Shown: positions 44,223 through 53,584, numbered from the stretch's first letter. The stretch: DNA of 64,000 bases from Streptomyces endophytica (GCF_026153355.1 NZ_CP110636.1:2356001-2420000), one strand, 5' to 3'. Made by a program: numbers and translations. The notes: a model not told the origin generated them from the letters alone.

Positions 44223-45038
44223 GTGCTGACACTTCACCGAGCCCGGCGAGGTGTCCACCTCACCGACACCACCGACACCACCGACACCACCGGCACCACC
44301 GGCACCACCGACACCACCGACACCACCGACACCACCGGCACCACCGGCACCACCGGCACGATCGCCGATCCGAGCGGCCTGACCACCGGTCACAGTGACG
44401 TGCTCATCGGTGACAGCCGGAGTGATGAGCTCATGGCGGGCAGTCGGAGTGATGCGCTCATCGGTGACGATCGGAGTGATGAGCTGATCGGTGACAGTCC
44501 GAGCGATGCGCTCATCGGTGACAGTCCGAGCGATGTGCTGATCGGTGACAGCGGCGTGGTCGTCGACGGATCGCGCATCGCCGCCATCGGCCCGTACGAC
44601 GAACTCGCCACGACCTACGGCGACCGCGCCCGCCTCCGAGAGTGGGACGGCACCCTCACCCCCGGCCGCCACGAACCCCACGGCGCCGCACTGCTGGAGG
44701 CGGCCTACCACCCGGACCCGCGCGAGGCCGACGAACTCGGCACCGAACCCCTCACGGGCGAGGCCCTCGCGGCCCTCGACATGACCGAAACCCGCTGGGG
44801 CGCCAGCGCCCGCCGCGGCCTGCAACGCCTCCTCGCCACCGGCACCACGGCCCTGACCGGCCCCTTCACCCGCCCCGCGGTCCGCACCGCCGTCCAACGC
44901 TCCGGCCTCGAAGAACTCCCGGCCCCCCGCCCCCGAAGCCTCCAGGTCGGCGGCCCCGCGAACTTCGCCGTCTTCGCGCCCGACGGCACCCCCCTGGCCA
45001 CCGTCCTCGCCGGCCGCCTACTCCACCGCCGCCACTAG
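44223..45038 (+). CDS. Degenerate amidohydrolase (imidazolonepropionase-like composite domain)
   Basis: 271 residues starting GTG 44223, 7 nt after mqnC. Outside two repeat insertions, it reads like the two ends of an amidohydrolase: MLTLHR, then VVVDGSRIAAIGPYDELA, REWDGTLTPGRHEPHGAALL, WGASARRGLQRLLATGTTAL, and a final GGPANFAVFAPDGTPLATVL. The metal-binding HxH after TPG is replaced (RHEPHG), and most of the catalytic barrel is missing, so catalysis is unlikely. Residues ~14-47 are T(D/G)T triplets and ~57-111 are nonapeptide repeats. Coupling to mqnC suggests a structural or regulatory role in menaquinone synthesis. Confidence 0.75.
   Translation: MLTLHRARRGVHLTDTTDTTDTTGTTGTTDTTDTTDTTGTTGTTGTIADPSGLTTGHSDVLIGDSRSDELMAGSRSDALIGDDRSDELIGDSPSDALIGDSPSDVLIGDSGVVVDGSRIAAIGPYDELATTYGDRARLREWDGTLTPGRHEPHGAALLEAAYHPDPREADELGTEPLTGEALAALDMTETRWGASARRGLQRLLATGTTALTGPFTRPAVRTAVQRSGLEELPAPRPRSLQVGGPANFAVFAPDGTPLATVLAGRLLHRRH
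44262..44360 (+). repeat. Eleven in-frame 9-bp repeats
   Basis: ACCG(A/G)CACC is repeated eleven times, encoding T(D/G)T units in the N-terminal part of the amidohydrolase-like protein. Confidence 0.9.
44394..44555 (+). repeat. Six in-frame 27-bp repeats encoding nonapeptides
   Basis: Units at 44394, 44421, 44448, 44475, 44502 and 44529 encode variants of SD(V/E/A)L(I/M)GDS(R/P). The D-x-L-x-G spacing recalls RTX nonapeptides, but two of the RTX glycines are absent. Confidence 0.9.
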
Positions 45039-45200
45039 CCAACATTCCTCACTCTATGTAATGATACGGGGAACAAATAACTCTCCGTAATCGTTGCCTG
45101 AACAAGGAAGGAAGCAGGCGGCAAGGCCCCCAGGCATCCCGGCCCCCACCGGGGCGTGCCCCGGGCGGGGCGCGGGCGAGGCACGGTGGAGAATGGCCGG

Positions 45201-45896
45201 GTGACCCGAGCATCCCTGGACAAGCAGCCGCACGAAGTCGCCGCGATGTTCGACGACGTGGCGGCGCGGTACGACCTCACCAACGACGTGCTCTCCCTGG
45301 GGCAGGCGCGGCTGTGGCGCAAGGAAGTGGAACGCGCGGTGGCCGCGCGGCCGGCCGAGCGGGTGCTCGACCTCGCGGCCGGGACCGGCACCTCCTCGCT
45401 GCCGTTCGCCCGGACCGGTGCGTTCGTCGTGCCGTGCGACTTCTCCGTGGGCATGCTGACCGAGGGCAAGAAGCGACACCCGTGGTTGCCGTTCACCGCG
45501 GGGGACGGCACTCGACTGCCGTTCGCGGACGGGGTGTTCGACGCGGTCACCATCTCCTTCGGGCTGCGCAACATCCAGGACACCGACGCGGCGCTGGCGG
45601 AGCTGTACCGGGTCACCAAGCCCGGCGGACGGGTCGTCATCTGTGAGTTCAGCGAGCCGACCTGGGCGCCGTTCCGGACGGTGTACACCGAGTACCTGAT
45701 GCGGGCGCTGCCCCCGGTGGCGCGGGCGGTCAGCAGCAACCCGGACGCGTACGTCTACCTGGCCGAGTCCATCCGTACCTGGCCCAACCAGCCCGAGCTC
45801 GCGGCGCGGCTGCAGGGTGCCGGGTGGTCGAAGGTGGCGTGGCGGAACCTGACCGGCGGGATCGTGGCGCTGCACCGGGGGACCAAGCCGGCGTAG
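45201..45896 (+). CDS. menG: Demethylmenaquinone methyltransferase
   Basis: 231 residues. It is the SAM-dependent methyltransferase (UbiE/MenG family) that completes menaquinone. Features are [20 protein letters not shown], the SAM motif [15 protein letters not shown], and [20 protein letters not shown], then [13 protein letters not shown]. The GTG at 45201 has GGAGA about 10 nt upstream; a longer start at 45156 adds 15 basic residues. It stands alone, with a repeat array after it. In the window it accompanies mqnA, mqnC and mqnE, making it the last step of the same pathway. Confidence 0.95.
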   Translation: MTRASLDKQPHEVAAMFDDVAARYDLTNDVLSLGQARLWRKEVERAVAARPAERVLDLAAGTGTSSLPFARTGAFVVPCDFSVGMLTEGKKRHPWLPFTAGDGTRLPFADGVFDAVTISFGLRNIQDTDAALAELYRVTKPGGRVVICEFSEPTWAPFRTVYTEYLMRALPPVARAVSSNPDAYVYLAESIRTWPNQPELAARLQGAGWSKVAWRNLTGGIVALHRGTKPA

Positions 45897-45923
45897 GTGT
45901 CGGGCCGGCCCGGGCACATGGGC

Positions 45924-45941
45924 GCTCGCTGAGGGGCGAGC
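45924..45941 (+). terminator. Weak hairpin after menG
   Basis: GCTCGC-TGAGGG-GCGAGC forms a 6-bp stem 28 nt after the menG stop. No T run follows. Confidence 0.4.
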
Positions 45942-46025
45942 CTTGATGCCTTGATGCCTTGGTGCGCTGATGCTGAGACGCGATGGCGGCGGGTACGGGG
46001 CGGCGATCGCTTCGGCGTGAGGTGG

Positions 46026-46155
46026 GCGTTGGCCTGGGATTGGCGTTGGCCTGGATCGGCGTTGACCTGGATCGGCGTTGGTCTGGGATTGGCGTTGGCC
46101 TGGCGGTGGCGTTCGCCTGGGGGCGGCGTTGGCCTGGGTTGGCGTTGGCCTGGGG
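46026..46155. repeat. 16-17 bp tandem repeats
   Basis: GCGTTGGCCTGG(G/A)T units, aligned on GCGTT, begin at 46026, 46043, 46059, 46075, 46092, 46109, 46126 and 46142 with small variations. They fill most of the 340-bp gap between menG and the zinc-ribbon membrane protein; no gene is seen in that gap. Confidence 0.85.
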
Positions 46156-46257
46156 CGGGAGTGGTTCGGGGAACCGGGGGTGGCGGGGTGGTGTCTGTAG
46201 GTTACGGTCGCTCGCGGTAGGCGCGGGCGATGTTCCTTGACCTTCCCGGAGTCCGTC

Positions 46258-49080
46258 TTGTCGTCGTTCTGTCCGGATTGTGGTTCCGCCTCGCCGCCGG
46301 AGGCCCGTTTTTGTATGGGTTGTGGGCGGGAGCGGCGGGGGGCCGCGTCGTCGTCGCCATCGCCGTCTTCCTCTTCGGCTCCGTCGCCGTCGCCGTCGCC
46401 GTCTCCCTCTTCGTCTTCGTCGCCATCGCCTGGGGTGTTGTCTGAAGGGGCTGTCCCGGGTGCCCCGGCTGTCCCGGCTGTGCCTTCTGCACCACCTGCG
46501 CCTTCTGGTGCGCCGCCCGTTTCTGCTGCGCCGCCTGTTCCAGGGGCGCCGCCTGTGCCTGGGGCGCCGCCTGTGGTGGGTGGGGTTCCTTCCGCCTCGG
46601 GTCTTGGGGGGCTGCTGGTTCGGGTGGGCAAGGGGGACTGGCTGGCGGCGGCGAAGGTTGCCGTGTGGCCGACGGCGTTGTTGCTGGTGCTCGCCGGTGT
46701 GGCGGCGATGTTCTTCGCGGACGATGCGCACTCGGGCGGGCTCGGGTGGGGCGTACGGATGCGGATCGCGCTGGCGTTGCTGCTGCAGAGTGTGGGTGGT
46801 GGCGTCGCGATATCGGGCAACATGTCTGAATCGTTCGGGCCGTTCGGCGGGCGGCTCGCGGGTGAGGCGACGCTGTCGCTGGTGCCGCTGGTGGTGACGG
46901 CGGCCTGGGCGGGGGTGTTGGTGTTCGCCGCTCGGAGGGTTTTGCGGCCGGCCGCCCTCTCCTCCGGCACTGTCCCGATGCCCTCCGGTACTGCCCCCGG
47001 AATGGGTGGCACGGCCGGTGTGGCCAGTAGGACTGGTGCGGTCAGTGGGTCCGGTGCAGGCAGTGGGCCCGGTGTGGTGGAAGCGGTGCTGCGGGTTGCG
47101 GTGCTGTGTGGGGCGGGGAGTTTCGTGCTGGGGTTGCTGGCGCAGCCTTCGTACGACGGTGTGGAGTTGTCGTCGGCGCCGTTCCTCTCGTTGTTGTGGT
47201 CGTTCCTGCTGGCGGCCGTGGTGGGCGGGGTGGCGATGGCCCGGGCCGAAGCGGGGGCGTGGCTCGCCGCGCGGCCCGCGTGGCAACTTGCCGTCGGCGC
47301 GCTGCGTACCGCGCTGTTCGCGCTGCTGACGGTGGTCACCCTGGCCGGGATCGTCACGGTCGTGACGATGCTCGCCACGGCGAAGCAGGACATCAGTGGC
47401 GGCGCCGTAGTGGCGATGCTGGTGCTGCTGCCCAACATCGGTGCGCTGGCCCTCGCGATGGCGTGGGGCGCGCCGCTGAATGCGGAATGGACCCTTCCGG
47501 ACATCCCGTTCCTCGACCCCTCCGGCCGTCAGTCGATCGGCTACGGCGAGCTCGGGGATCAGGGCGGCGGTTGGCTGTTCGGGGTCATCGTCGGCGGGCT
47601 GGTCTGTGCGCTGCTCGTCGGTTTCCTGGTCGTACGGCGCAGCGCCGACCGCCGTGAACAGCTGCTGTCCGCGGGCCTCTTCGTGGTTTCTCTGATGGCG
47701 CTGGTGCTGGTCGCGGGGGCGAGCGCGAGCGCGGCGTTCCGGGCGGGCGGTGGCTACGGCTACGGCGGTGGCTATGGCGAGGGCTACGGCGGTTACGGCA
47801 GCGGGTACGGCGGCGGCGAGTCCCTGGGCGCTCATGGCGAGATCGCCGTGGGCGGTGCGGAGACGCTGCTGTTCGCGCTGTTGTGGGTGTTCGGGGCGGT
47901 GCTGGTCGTTTCGTATCTGCGGCGGATGACGGGGGCGGCGGGGGCGCCGCAGATGCCCCTGATGCCTCCGACGCCTCCGATGGCGCCGACGCCTCCGACG
48001 CCTCCGACGCCTTCGACGCCTTCGACGCCTTCGACGCCTCCGATGGTGCCTGGGCCGGATGTGGCGCCTGTGCTGGATGTGGCACCTGGGGCTGCGGCGT
48101 TCGCTCCGGCCCCGACGGCGGGGCCTGCTCCTGTCCCGTCCCCGGCGGAGGGCGGGGCGCCCGTCCAGTCCCCGGCGGCGGGTGGCGACCAGGCTCCGCC
48201 CTCCGTCCCGCCAACCTCCGTCCCGCCAACCTCCGTCCCACCGACCGACGCCCCGCTCACCTCCGCCCCACCGGCCGCTGCCCCACCGACCGACGCCTCG
48301 GCCGCCGCCCCGGCCGAGGCGCGGTCGCGGCCCCGGGCCGTGACGTGGGTGGCGCTGGCGCTCGCCGCGTTCCTGGTCGGTGGGGGTGCGACCGCGGGAG
48401 GGCTGTATTTCCTGGCCCATCGGGACTCCGGCAGCCATGACACCGGCAACCACAAGGAAGCCGGCGGCCGCGGCAACACCGGCGATCCCAAGGACGCCGA
48501 CAACCCCAAGTCGGACTCCGCCGACAAGGCCGGTGGGCCCTCGGCCTCGGCGTCCCCGTCGCCGTCCCCCGCCCCCACGACCACCGGTGACCCCGCGGGA
48601 GGCCCCACCCCGGGGGCGACCGCCGGCCTCCCCGACGGTTTCGTCCAGAAGTACGACCCGTACGGGTTCTCCCTCGCGGTGAAGAGTGACTGGACGCGTT
48701 CGGTGAAGGGCACCCAGGTCGACTACACGGCCCCGGTCGGCAAGCAGTACCTGCGTATCGGGGTCATCGCGCACGCCCCTACGTCCTCGTACGGGAACTT
48801 CGAGAATCTGGAGAAGGGCGCCAAGAAGCGGACGAACTACCAGCGGGTGGAGCTGAAGAAGAACACCTTCGCCCATCGCCCGGGCGCCCGCTGGGAGTTC
48901 ACGTACGTCAACGACACCGGGAACACCGTGCACGCCGTCGACCAGGCGTACGTGGCCGAGGACGGGACCGAGTACAGCGTCTACTACGAGTGCCTGGACG
49001 TGTTGTACGACCCCGAGAACGACAAGGTCTTCAGCACGGCGCTCAGCACCTGGTCCGTCAGCGATGTGGACGTGGACTGA
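46258..49080 (+). CDS. Zinc-ribbon polytopic membrane protein (streptophobe-like)
   Basis: 940 residues from TTG 46258, which has CGGAG 6 nt upstream; an alternative TTG at 46237 lacks a site. The N terminus is a zinc ribbon (SSFCPDCGSASPPEARFCMGCG). After a long Ser/Pro/Ala linker come about seven hydrophobic segments with Gly-rich loops (GGGYGYGGGYGEGYGGYGSG). A second Pro-rich linker, a further helix (AVTWVALALAAFLVGGGATA) and an extracytoplasmic C-terminal domain follow (FVQKYDPYGFSLAVKSDWTR). The hydrophobic core resembles the Streptomyces streptophobe family as I remember it. Function is unknown. The linkers are encoded by short repeats. Confidence 0.78.
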   Translation: MSSFCPDCGSASPPEARFCMGCGRERRGAASSSPSPSSSSAPSPSPSPSPSSSSSPSPGVLSEGAVPGAPAVPAVPSAPPAPSGAPPVSAAPPVPGAPPVPGAPPVVGGVPSASGLGGLLVRVGKGDWLAAAKVAVWPTALLLVLAGVAAMFFADDAHSGGLGWGVRMRIALALLLQSVGGGVAISGNMSESFGPFGGRLAGEATLSLVPLVVTAAWAGVLVFAARRVLRPAALSSGTVPMPSGTAPGMGGTAGVASRTGAVSGSGAGSGPGVVEAVLRVAVLCGAGSFVLGLLAQPSYDGVELSSAPFLSLLWSFLLAAVVGGVAMARAEAGAWLAARPAWQLAVGALRTALFALLTVVTLAGIVTVVTMLATAKQDISGGAVVAMLVLLPNIGALALAMAWGAPLNAEWTLPDIPFLDPSGRQSIGYGELGDQGGGWLFGVIVGGLVCALLVGFLVVRRSADRREQLLSAGLFVVSLMALVLVAGASASAAFRAGGGYGYGGGYGEGYGGYGSGYGGGESLGAHGEIAVGGAETLLFALLWVFGAVLVVSYLRRMTGAAGAPQMPLMPPTPPMAPTPPTPPTPSTPSTPSTPPMVPGPDVAPVLDVAPGAAAFAPAPTAGPAPVPSPAEGGAPVQSPAAGGDQAPPSVPPTSVPPTSVPPTDAPLTSAPPAAAPPTDASAAAPAEARSRPRAVTWVALALAAFLVGGGATAGGLYFLAHRDSGSHDTGNHKEAGGRGNTGDPKDADNPKSDSADKAGGPSASASPSPSPAPTTTGDPAGGPTPGATAGLPDGFVQKYDPYGFSLAVKSDWTRSVKGTQVDYTAPVGKQYLRIGVIAHAPTSSYGNFENLEKGAKKRTNYQRVELKKNTFAHRPGARWEFTYVNDTGNTVHAVDQAYVAEDGTEYSVYYECLDVLYDPENDKVFSTALSTWSVSDVDVD

Positions 49081-49097
49081 CGTCGACGTGGACTAGC

Positions 49098-49134
49098 GGC
49101 ACAGCGCTGTGGGAGCGGCACAGCACTGTGGGGG
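49098..49134. repeat. Duplicated CACAG-CTGTG palindrome
   Basis: GGCACAGCGCTGTGGGAGC and GGCACAGCACTGTGGGGGC follow one another 20 bp apart just after the membrane protein gene. Either could form a small hairpin. Confidence 0.55.
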
Positions 49135-49219
49135 CAGGGCCCGGCACACTCACCCTGCCCCCGCTGCCCCCACACACCTCCGGTTCCCCTCACGCCCCCA
49201 ACCGGTAGCGGTGCGCGGT

Positions 49220-49849
49220 TCACACCCCCAACCGGTAGCAGTGCGCCGTCCGTCCGTCCAGCGGCTTCAGCAGCGTTTCGGCGTGGTGCATGCCCAGGCG
49301 GCGGGTGACCGCGATCGAGCGGGCGTTGCGGGCGTCGACCATGGCGACGACGTCCCGTACGCCCGCTGCTCGTACGGCTTCCAGGGCCGCGGTGGCCGCG
49401 GCGGTGGCGTAGCCCTTGCCCCAGTACGCGCGGCCGAGGCGCCAGCCGATCTCGATCTCGCCCACCGGGCCCCAGTCCCCGGGCCAGGGCTGGGCGCCGG
49501 TGAAGCCCATGACGGCACCGTCGGCCGGGTCGAGCAGGGTGTAGAGGCAGAAGCCGAGTTCGGCGTGGTGGCGGCGCTGGCGGGCGGTGAGTTCTTCGTA
49601 GACGGAGAGTTCGGCGGGGGCGCCGCCGTGGAATTCCATGACCTCCGGATCGTTGAAGGCCCGGTGCCAGTACAGCGCGTCCTCGTCGGTGGGCACGCGG
49701 AGTTCGACGGCGGGCAGCGGCCGGTCCGGGCGAGGTCCGGGCACGGCCGAGGGGGTCCGGGAGGTGGTCGACGGGTGCTGGGGCGGGTCGGCGGGGTCTG
49801 GGACGAACCCTTCGGCTTCATGGCACAACCCTTCGGCTTCATGGGACAA
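49220..49849 (-). CDS. GNAT family N-acetyltransferase
   Basis: Up to 209 residues. The RimJ/RimL-type GNAT fold is seen in VELRVPTDEDALYWHRAFND, GEIEIGWRLGRAYWGKGYAT (acetyl-CoA motif R-x-x-x-x-G-x-G) and DARNARSIAVTRRLGMHHAE. The start is uncertain: the literal frame opens at TTG 49849. The 5' end is a 21-bp tandem repeat with AAGGG followed by ATG (at 49842 and 49821) in another frame. One missing base between the repeat and the GNAT domain would join those ATGs to the gene. The substrate is unknown. Confidence 0.85.
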   Translation of the reverse strand: MSHEAEGLCHEAEGFVPDPADPPQHPSTTSRTPSAVPGPRPDRPLPAVELRVPTDEDALYWHRAFNDPEVMEFHGGAPAELSVYEELTARQRRHHAELGFCLYTLLDPADGAVMGFTGAQPWPGDWGPVGEIEIGWRLGRAYWGKGYATAAATAALEAVRAAGVRDVVAMVDARNARSIAVTRRLGMHHAETLLKPLDGRTAHCYRLGV

Positions 49850-49857
49850 CCCTTCAG
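49800..49857 (-). repeat. 21-bp repeats duplicating a ribosome site and start codon
   Basis: AAGGGTTGT(C/G)CCATGAAGCCG occurs twice in tandem and a third time partially, so each full unit carries a Shine-Dalgarno-like AAGGG and an ATG. Confidence 0.75.
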
Positions 49858-49947
49858 GTGCTGATCACCGGGGCCCCCATAGACTGCACATGCCCGGTGC
49901 CGGTCGGCACCCAGATATCCAGATATCGACTTTCGGGAGACACCGCC

Positions 49948-51337
49948 GTGACCGAGTCCGCGTCCGAGCCCGCGCCCGAGTCCGCGACCGATTCCGCGAC
50001 CGAGCCCGCGACCGATTCCGTGAACACCGCCCTCTCGGAGACCACCGCTCCCTCGGAGAGCACCGTCCTCTCGGAGAACACCGCGGATGTGATCGTCGTC
50101 GGTGCCGGGCCGGCCGGTTCGGCCACCGCGTACCACCTCGCCAAGTCCGGTCTGGACGTGCTGCTGCTGGAGAAGACCGCGTTCCCGCGGGAGAAGGTCT
50201 GCGGTGACGGGCTGACGCCGCGCGCGACCAAGCAGCTGGTGGCGATGGGCATCGACATCTCGGAGGAAGCGGGCTGGCTGCGCAACAAGGGCCTGCGGAT
50301 CATCGGCGGCGGCTCCCGGCTCCAGCTGGACTGGCCGGAACTCGCCTCCTTCCGGACTACGGGCTCGTCCGCAAGCGTGACGACTTCGACGAGCAGCTGG
50401 CGCGGCAGGCGCAGAAGGCCGGCGCGCGGCTGTACGAGCGCTGCAACGTGGGCGCGCCGATCGTGAACGAGCTGACCGGCCACATCACCGGTGTGCACGC
50501 CAAGCTCGGTGAGGAGAAGACCCCGGTCACCTTCCACGCCCCGCTCGTGGTGGCCGCCGACGGCAACTCCACCCGGCTCTCGCTGGCGATGGGCCTGCAC
50601 CGCCGCGAGGACCGCCCGATGGGCGTCGCGGTCCGTACGTACTTCACGTCGCCGCGGCACGACGACGACTACCTGGAGTCCTGGCTGGAGCTGTGGGACC
50701 GGCGCGGCGCGCAGGACCGGCTGCTGCCCGGCTACGGCTGGATCTTCGGGATGGGCGACGGGACGAGCAACGTCGGGCTGGGCGTGCTGAACACCTCCGC
50801 GGCGTTCCGGGAGCTGGACTGGCGGGAGATCCTCAAGGCGTGGTGCGCGTCGATGCCGGAGGAGTGGGGGTACACGCCGGAGAACATGACCGGCCCGATC
50901 CGCGGCGCGGCGCTGCCGATGGCCTTCAACCGCCAGCCGCACTACACCAAGGGGCTGCTGCTCGTCGGTGACGCGGGCGGTCTGGTCAACCCGTTCAACG
51001 GTGAGGGCATCGCGTACGCCATGGAGTCGGGGGCGATCGCGGCGGAGGTGATCGTGCAGGCGCAGGCGCGTGCCACGTACGCGCAGCGGGAGCTGGCGCT
51101 GCAGCGGTACCCGAAGGTCCTCAAGGACACCTACGGCGGTTACTACTCGCTCGGCCGGGCCTTCGTGAAGCTGATCGGCAACCCGAAGGTCATGCAGATC
51201 GCGACCCAGCGCGGGCTGACCCATCCGCTGCTGATGCGCTTCACGCTGAAGATGCTGGCCAACCTCACCGACCCGACGGGGGCGACGCGATGGACCGGAT
51301 CATCAACGGGCTGAGCAAGGTCGCGCCGAAGGCGTAG
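49948..51337 (+). CDS. Geranylgeranyl reductase family FAD oxidoreductase (two frameshifts)
   Basis: 463 residues after restoring two bases, which makes the length a multiple of three. The FAD motif is VIVVGAGPAGSATAYHLAKS, followed by EKTAFPREKVCGDGLTPRAT (family signature) and LLLVGDAGGLVNPFNGEGIA (second flavin motif). The breaks are near 50351-50354 (TTCC for TTCCC, restoring FPDYGLVRKRDDFDEQLA) and in GGGGG at 51278-51282 (restoring TGGDAMDRIINGLSKVAPKA). Family members saturate isoprenoid chains; the mycobacterial MenJ reduces a menaquinone side-chain bond. Lying beside nuo, it is a good candidate for making partially hydrogenated menaquinone. The GTG start has GGGAG upstream. Confidence 0.88.
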
Positions 51338-51531
51338 TGGGAAGGCGCAGAGCGCCCACGACCCGCGAGGGGCGGCCGGAACTTCTTCCGGCCGCCCCCT
51401 CGCCTTCTCCCGGCAGCCGGTAGCCGGCACATGACCTCATGGGTAATTGAGCCGTCGGGGCTCTGCCGCGAAGCTTGTGTGCGTCAAGGACACCGGGCGG
51501 CAGGAGCCGCTCGCAGCGGGGAGGAAGCGGC

Positions 51532-52346
51532 ATGTTCTTCGAGACGCACGACGGTACGCAGCTGTGGTACGAGGAGTACGGGACGGGCGAGACGCTGGTG
51601 TTCGTGGCGAGCTCGATGCTGAACACCGAGATGTGGGAGTACCAGCTGCCGTTCTTCGCGGAGCTGGGCTTCCGCTGTGTGGCGTTCGACCGGCGTGGTC
51701 ACGGCCGCTCGGACCGGCCCGCCGGCGGGTACGACATCGACTCCACCGCTGACGACCTGGCCGCCCTGCTCGACCACCTCGACCTGCGGAACGTCACTCT
51801 TATCGGGCACTCCCTGGGCGGCGCGGAGATCGCGCGCTATCTGACGCGGCACGGTTCGGAGCGGGTCAGCCGGGCGGTGCTGATCGCGGCGATGCTGCCG
51901 TTCCTGGCAGCTGCCGACGACAACCCGGACGGTGTGCCGGAGGAGGCGGTGGCGGCGACGATGGCGCAGCTGCGGAAGGACCGGCCCAAGTGGCTGACCC
52001 GTCAGGCGCAGGCGTTCTTCGCCACCCACCTGGGCAACGACGTCTCCCCGGCTCTGGTGGACCACACCCTGGCGCAGTGCCTGTCGGCCTCGCCGTGGGC
52101 GACGCTGCAGGCGCAGCGGGAGTCGCTGTACAACGATCAGCGGGCCACGCTGCCGGAGATCGACGTCCCGGTGCTGGTCATCCACGGTGCGGCCGACATG
52201 TCCGCGCCGGTGGAGCTCACCGGCCGGCGGACCGCCCGGCTGATCCCGGGTGCGGTGTACGAGGAGTACCCGACGGCCGGCACGGCATCTACGCCAGCCA
52301 CCACGAGCAGCTCAACGCGGATGTGCTGGCCTTCGTGAAGGGGTGA
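51532..52346 (+). CDS. Alpha/beta hydrolase, non-haem haloperoxidase-like (frameshifted)
   Basis: 271 residues after one base is restored. The catalytic serine is in LIGHSLGGAEIARYL, the acid in VLVIHGAADMSAPVE, and the histidine in PTAGHGIYASHHEQLNADVL, which is reached only after adding a G to GG at 52279-52280. FDRRGHGRSDRPAGGYDIDS is the typical cap-side motif of the cofactor-free perhydrolase/esterase group. GAGGAA lies 6 nt before the ATG. Without the repair the catalytic histidine would be lost. Confidence 0.85.
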
Positions 52347-52477
52347 GCTCCGGGACGGGGTGAGGTCCGCGCGGGGTGATGCGGAGGTACGCGTAGTACG
52401 TGAGCCGGCCCGGGCACGGGCCCCGGACGGCTCGTTCCGTCAGCGAACTGTGTCCCGTTTGTCCCCAAGGGCGGGTT

Positions 52478-53444
52478 TTAATGCGAGTTCACGGGATCCA
52501 GGCTCGGGTTCGGGTCCGGCTTGGCGTCCCGGCTCGGTTCAGGGGCCCGGCTCGGCTCGGGGTTCCGACCCGGTTCAGGCTTCCGGCTCGGCTCGGGGTT
52601 CCGGGCCGGGTCCGGCAGACGGCGGGCCGGGTCGGGGGAGAGGTGGCGGGACGGGGCGGTCAGCCGTTCCGCGCCGGGCGGGACCGGCACCGCCGCGAAG
52701 AGCGCGTTCTGCTTCTCCTGGAGCTCGCGGACCCGCTCGGGCGGGGTGGGGCAGGCGCTGCTCCTCGTACAGCTTGTGCGTCTCCAGCTGGGCGGCCTTG
52801 CTCCGCGGGTGTGGAACTGGACCTCGAAGAGCTGGTGGGAGCGGGGGGCGCGCCAGGCGGAGTTGATCGCCTTGTAGCCGTCGGTACGGCCCCAGTGTTG
52901 GACCAGCGGGTGGAGTCGTTCCCCAGGCGGACAGCAGCGCGGAGGCGGTGCCGCCCTGGCTGTACGTCGCGTCCGGCCACTGGAGCGTGAACCGGACCGC
53001 GTCGTTGATCTTGCCGAGCGACTGGTCGACGGTCCGTCCCGGGGTCTGTCGCATCGCGGTGGCGACCTTCCGCTTCAGCGAGTCCGGTGACTTCAGCCGG
53101 TGGTCGAAGCCGACGAGTTCGGCGTGGCTGATCTTGGCGGCGGCGCGGACCTCGGGGCTGATGGAGCGCTCGGCGCGGCGGGCGCGGGCCACGAAGGCGT
53201 CCACCTTCTTGTTCTCGGCGGCGTTCAGCGACAGGCCGTCCTGGTGCCAGCCGCCGCCGTGGTCCGTTCCGGCGGCGGTCGCGGCGGTCGCGGCGGGGAC
53301 GGCGCCCAGGCCGAGGGCGCCGGCGAGCGCGGCGGCGGTGGCGGCCCGGCCGACGAGGCGGTGGCCGGGGGTGGCGGGCGGTCCGCGGGACGGTCGTACG
53401 GAGGGTCGGGCGGTGTGTCGTACGGTGGTCAGGCGCGTGGTCAT
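52478..53444 (-). CDS. Secreted RelA/SpoT-like nucleotide pyrophosphokinase (several frameshifts)
   Basis: About 323 residues after repair. The N terminus is a long export signal (RLVGRAATAAALAGALGLGA ending near AATAAG). The body matches a RelA_SpoT synthetase domain: ISHAELVGFDHRLKSPDSLK, GRTVDQSLGKINDAVRFTL, then DGYKAINSAWRAP and FEVQFHT-RSKAAQLETHKLY. Streptomyces secrete ATP:nucleotide 3'-pyrophosphokinases of this type, which put pyrophosphate on the 3'-OH of purine nucleotides. Single bases are missing near 52921, 52895 and 52808, and two more near 52750. The C-terminal tail is a 36-bp repeat (RNPEPSRKPEPG units). The start ATG is 53444. Confidence 0.78.
52501..52620. repeat. 36-bp repeats encoding a Pro/Arg tail
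   Basis: GGCTCGGCTCGGGGTTCCG recurs 36 bp apart (52549 and 52585), with degenerate copies to either side. On the minus strand this encodes 12-residue RNPEPSR(K/A)PEP units at the end of the pyrophosphokinase-like protein. Confidence 0.7.
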
Positions 53445-53584
53445 CGGTGCGCGGGATCCCTCTCTCGTGCCCCGGTGCGGGGTACGGACATGGCGAGAGA
53501 TGCAACGGTGCACACCGCCCCGCGGTGACGGCGCGATACGGACGACGGGCCCGAATTGCGGACAACCGGCCCCTCTTGCAGGGC

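Noticed and set aside
44199..44897. Minus-strand frame with VGGVGG repeats opposite the amidohydrolase-like gene
   Set aside because: Antisense reading of the 9-bp and 27-bp repeats; the plus strand carries the conserved amidohydrolase ends.
45730..48933. Long minus-strand open frame of over 1000 codons
   Set aside because: It is antisense to the zinc-ribbon membrane protein and menG, reads as Arg/His/Pro low complexity and has no domain. High G+C keeps such frames open.
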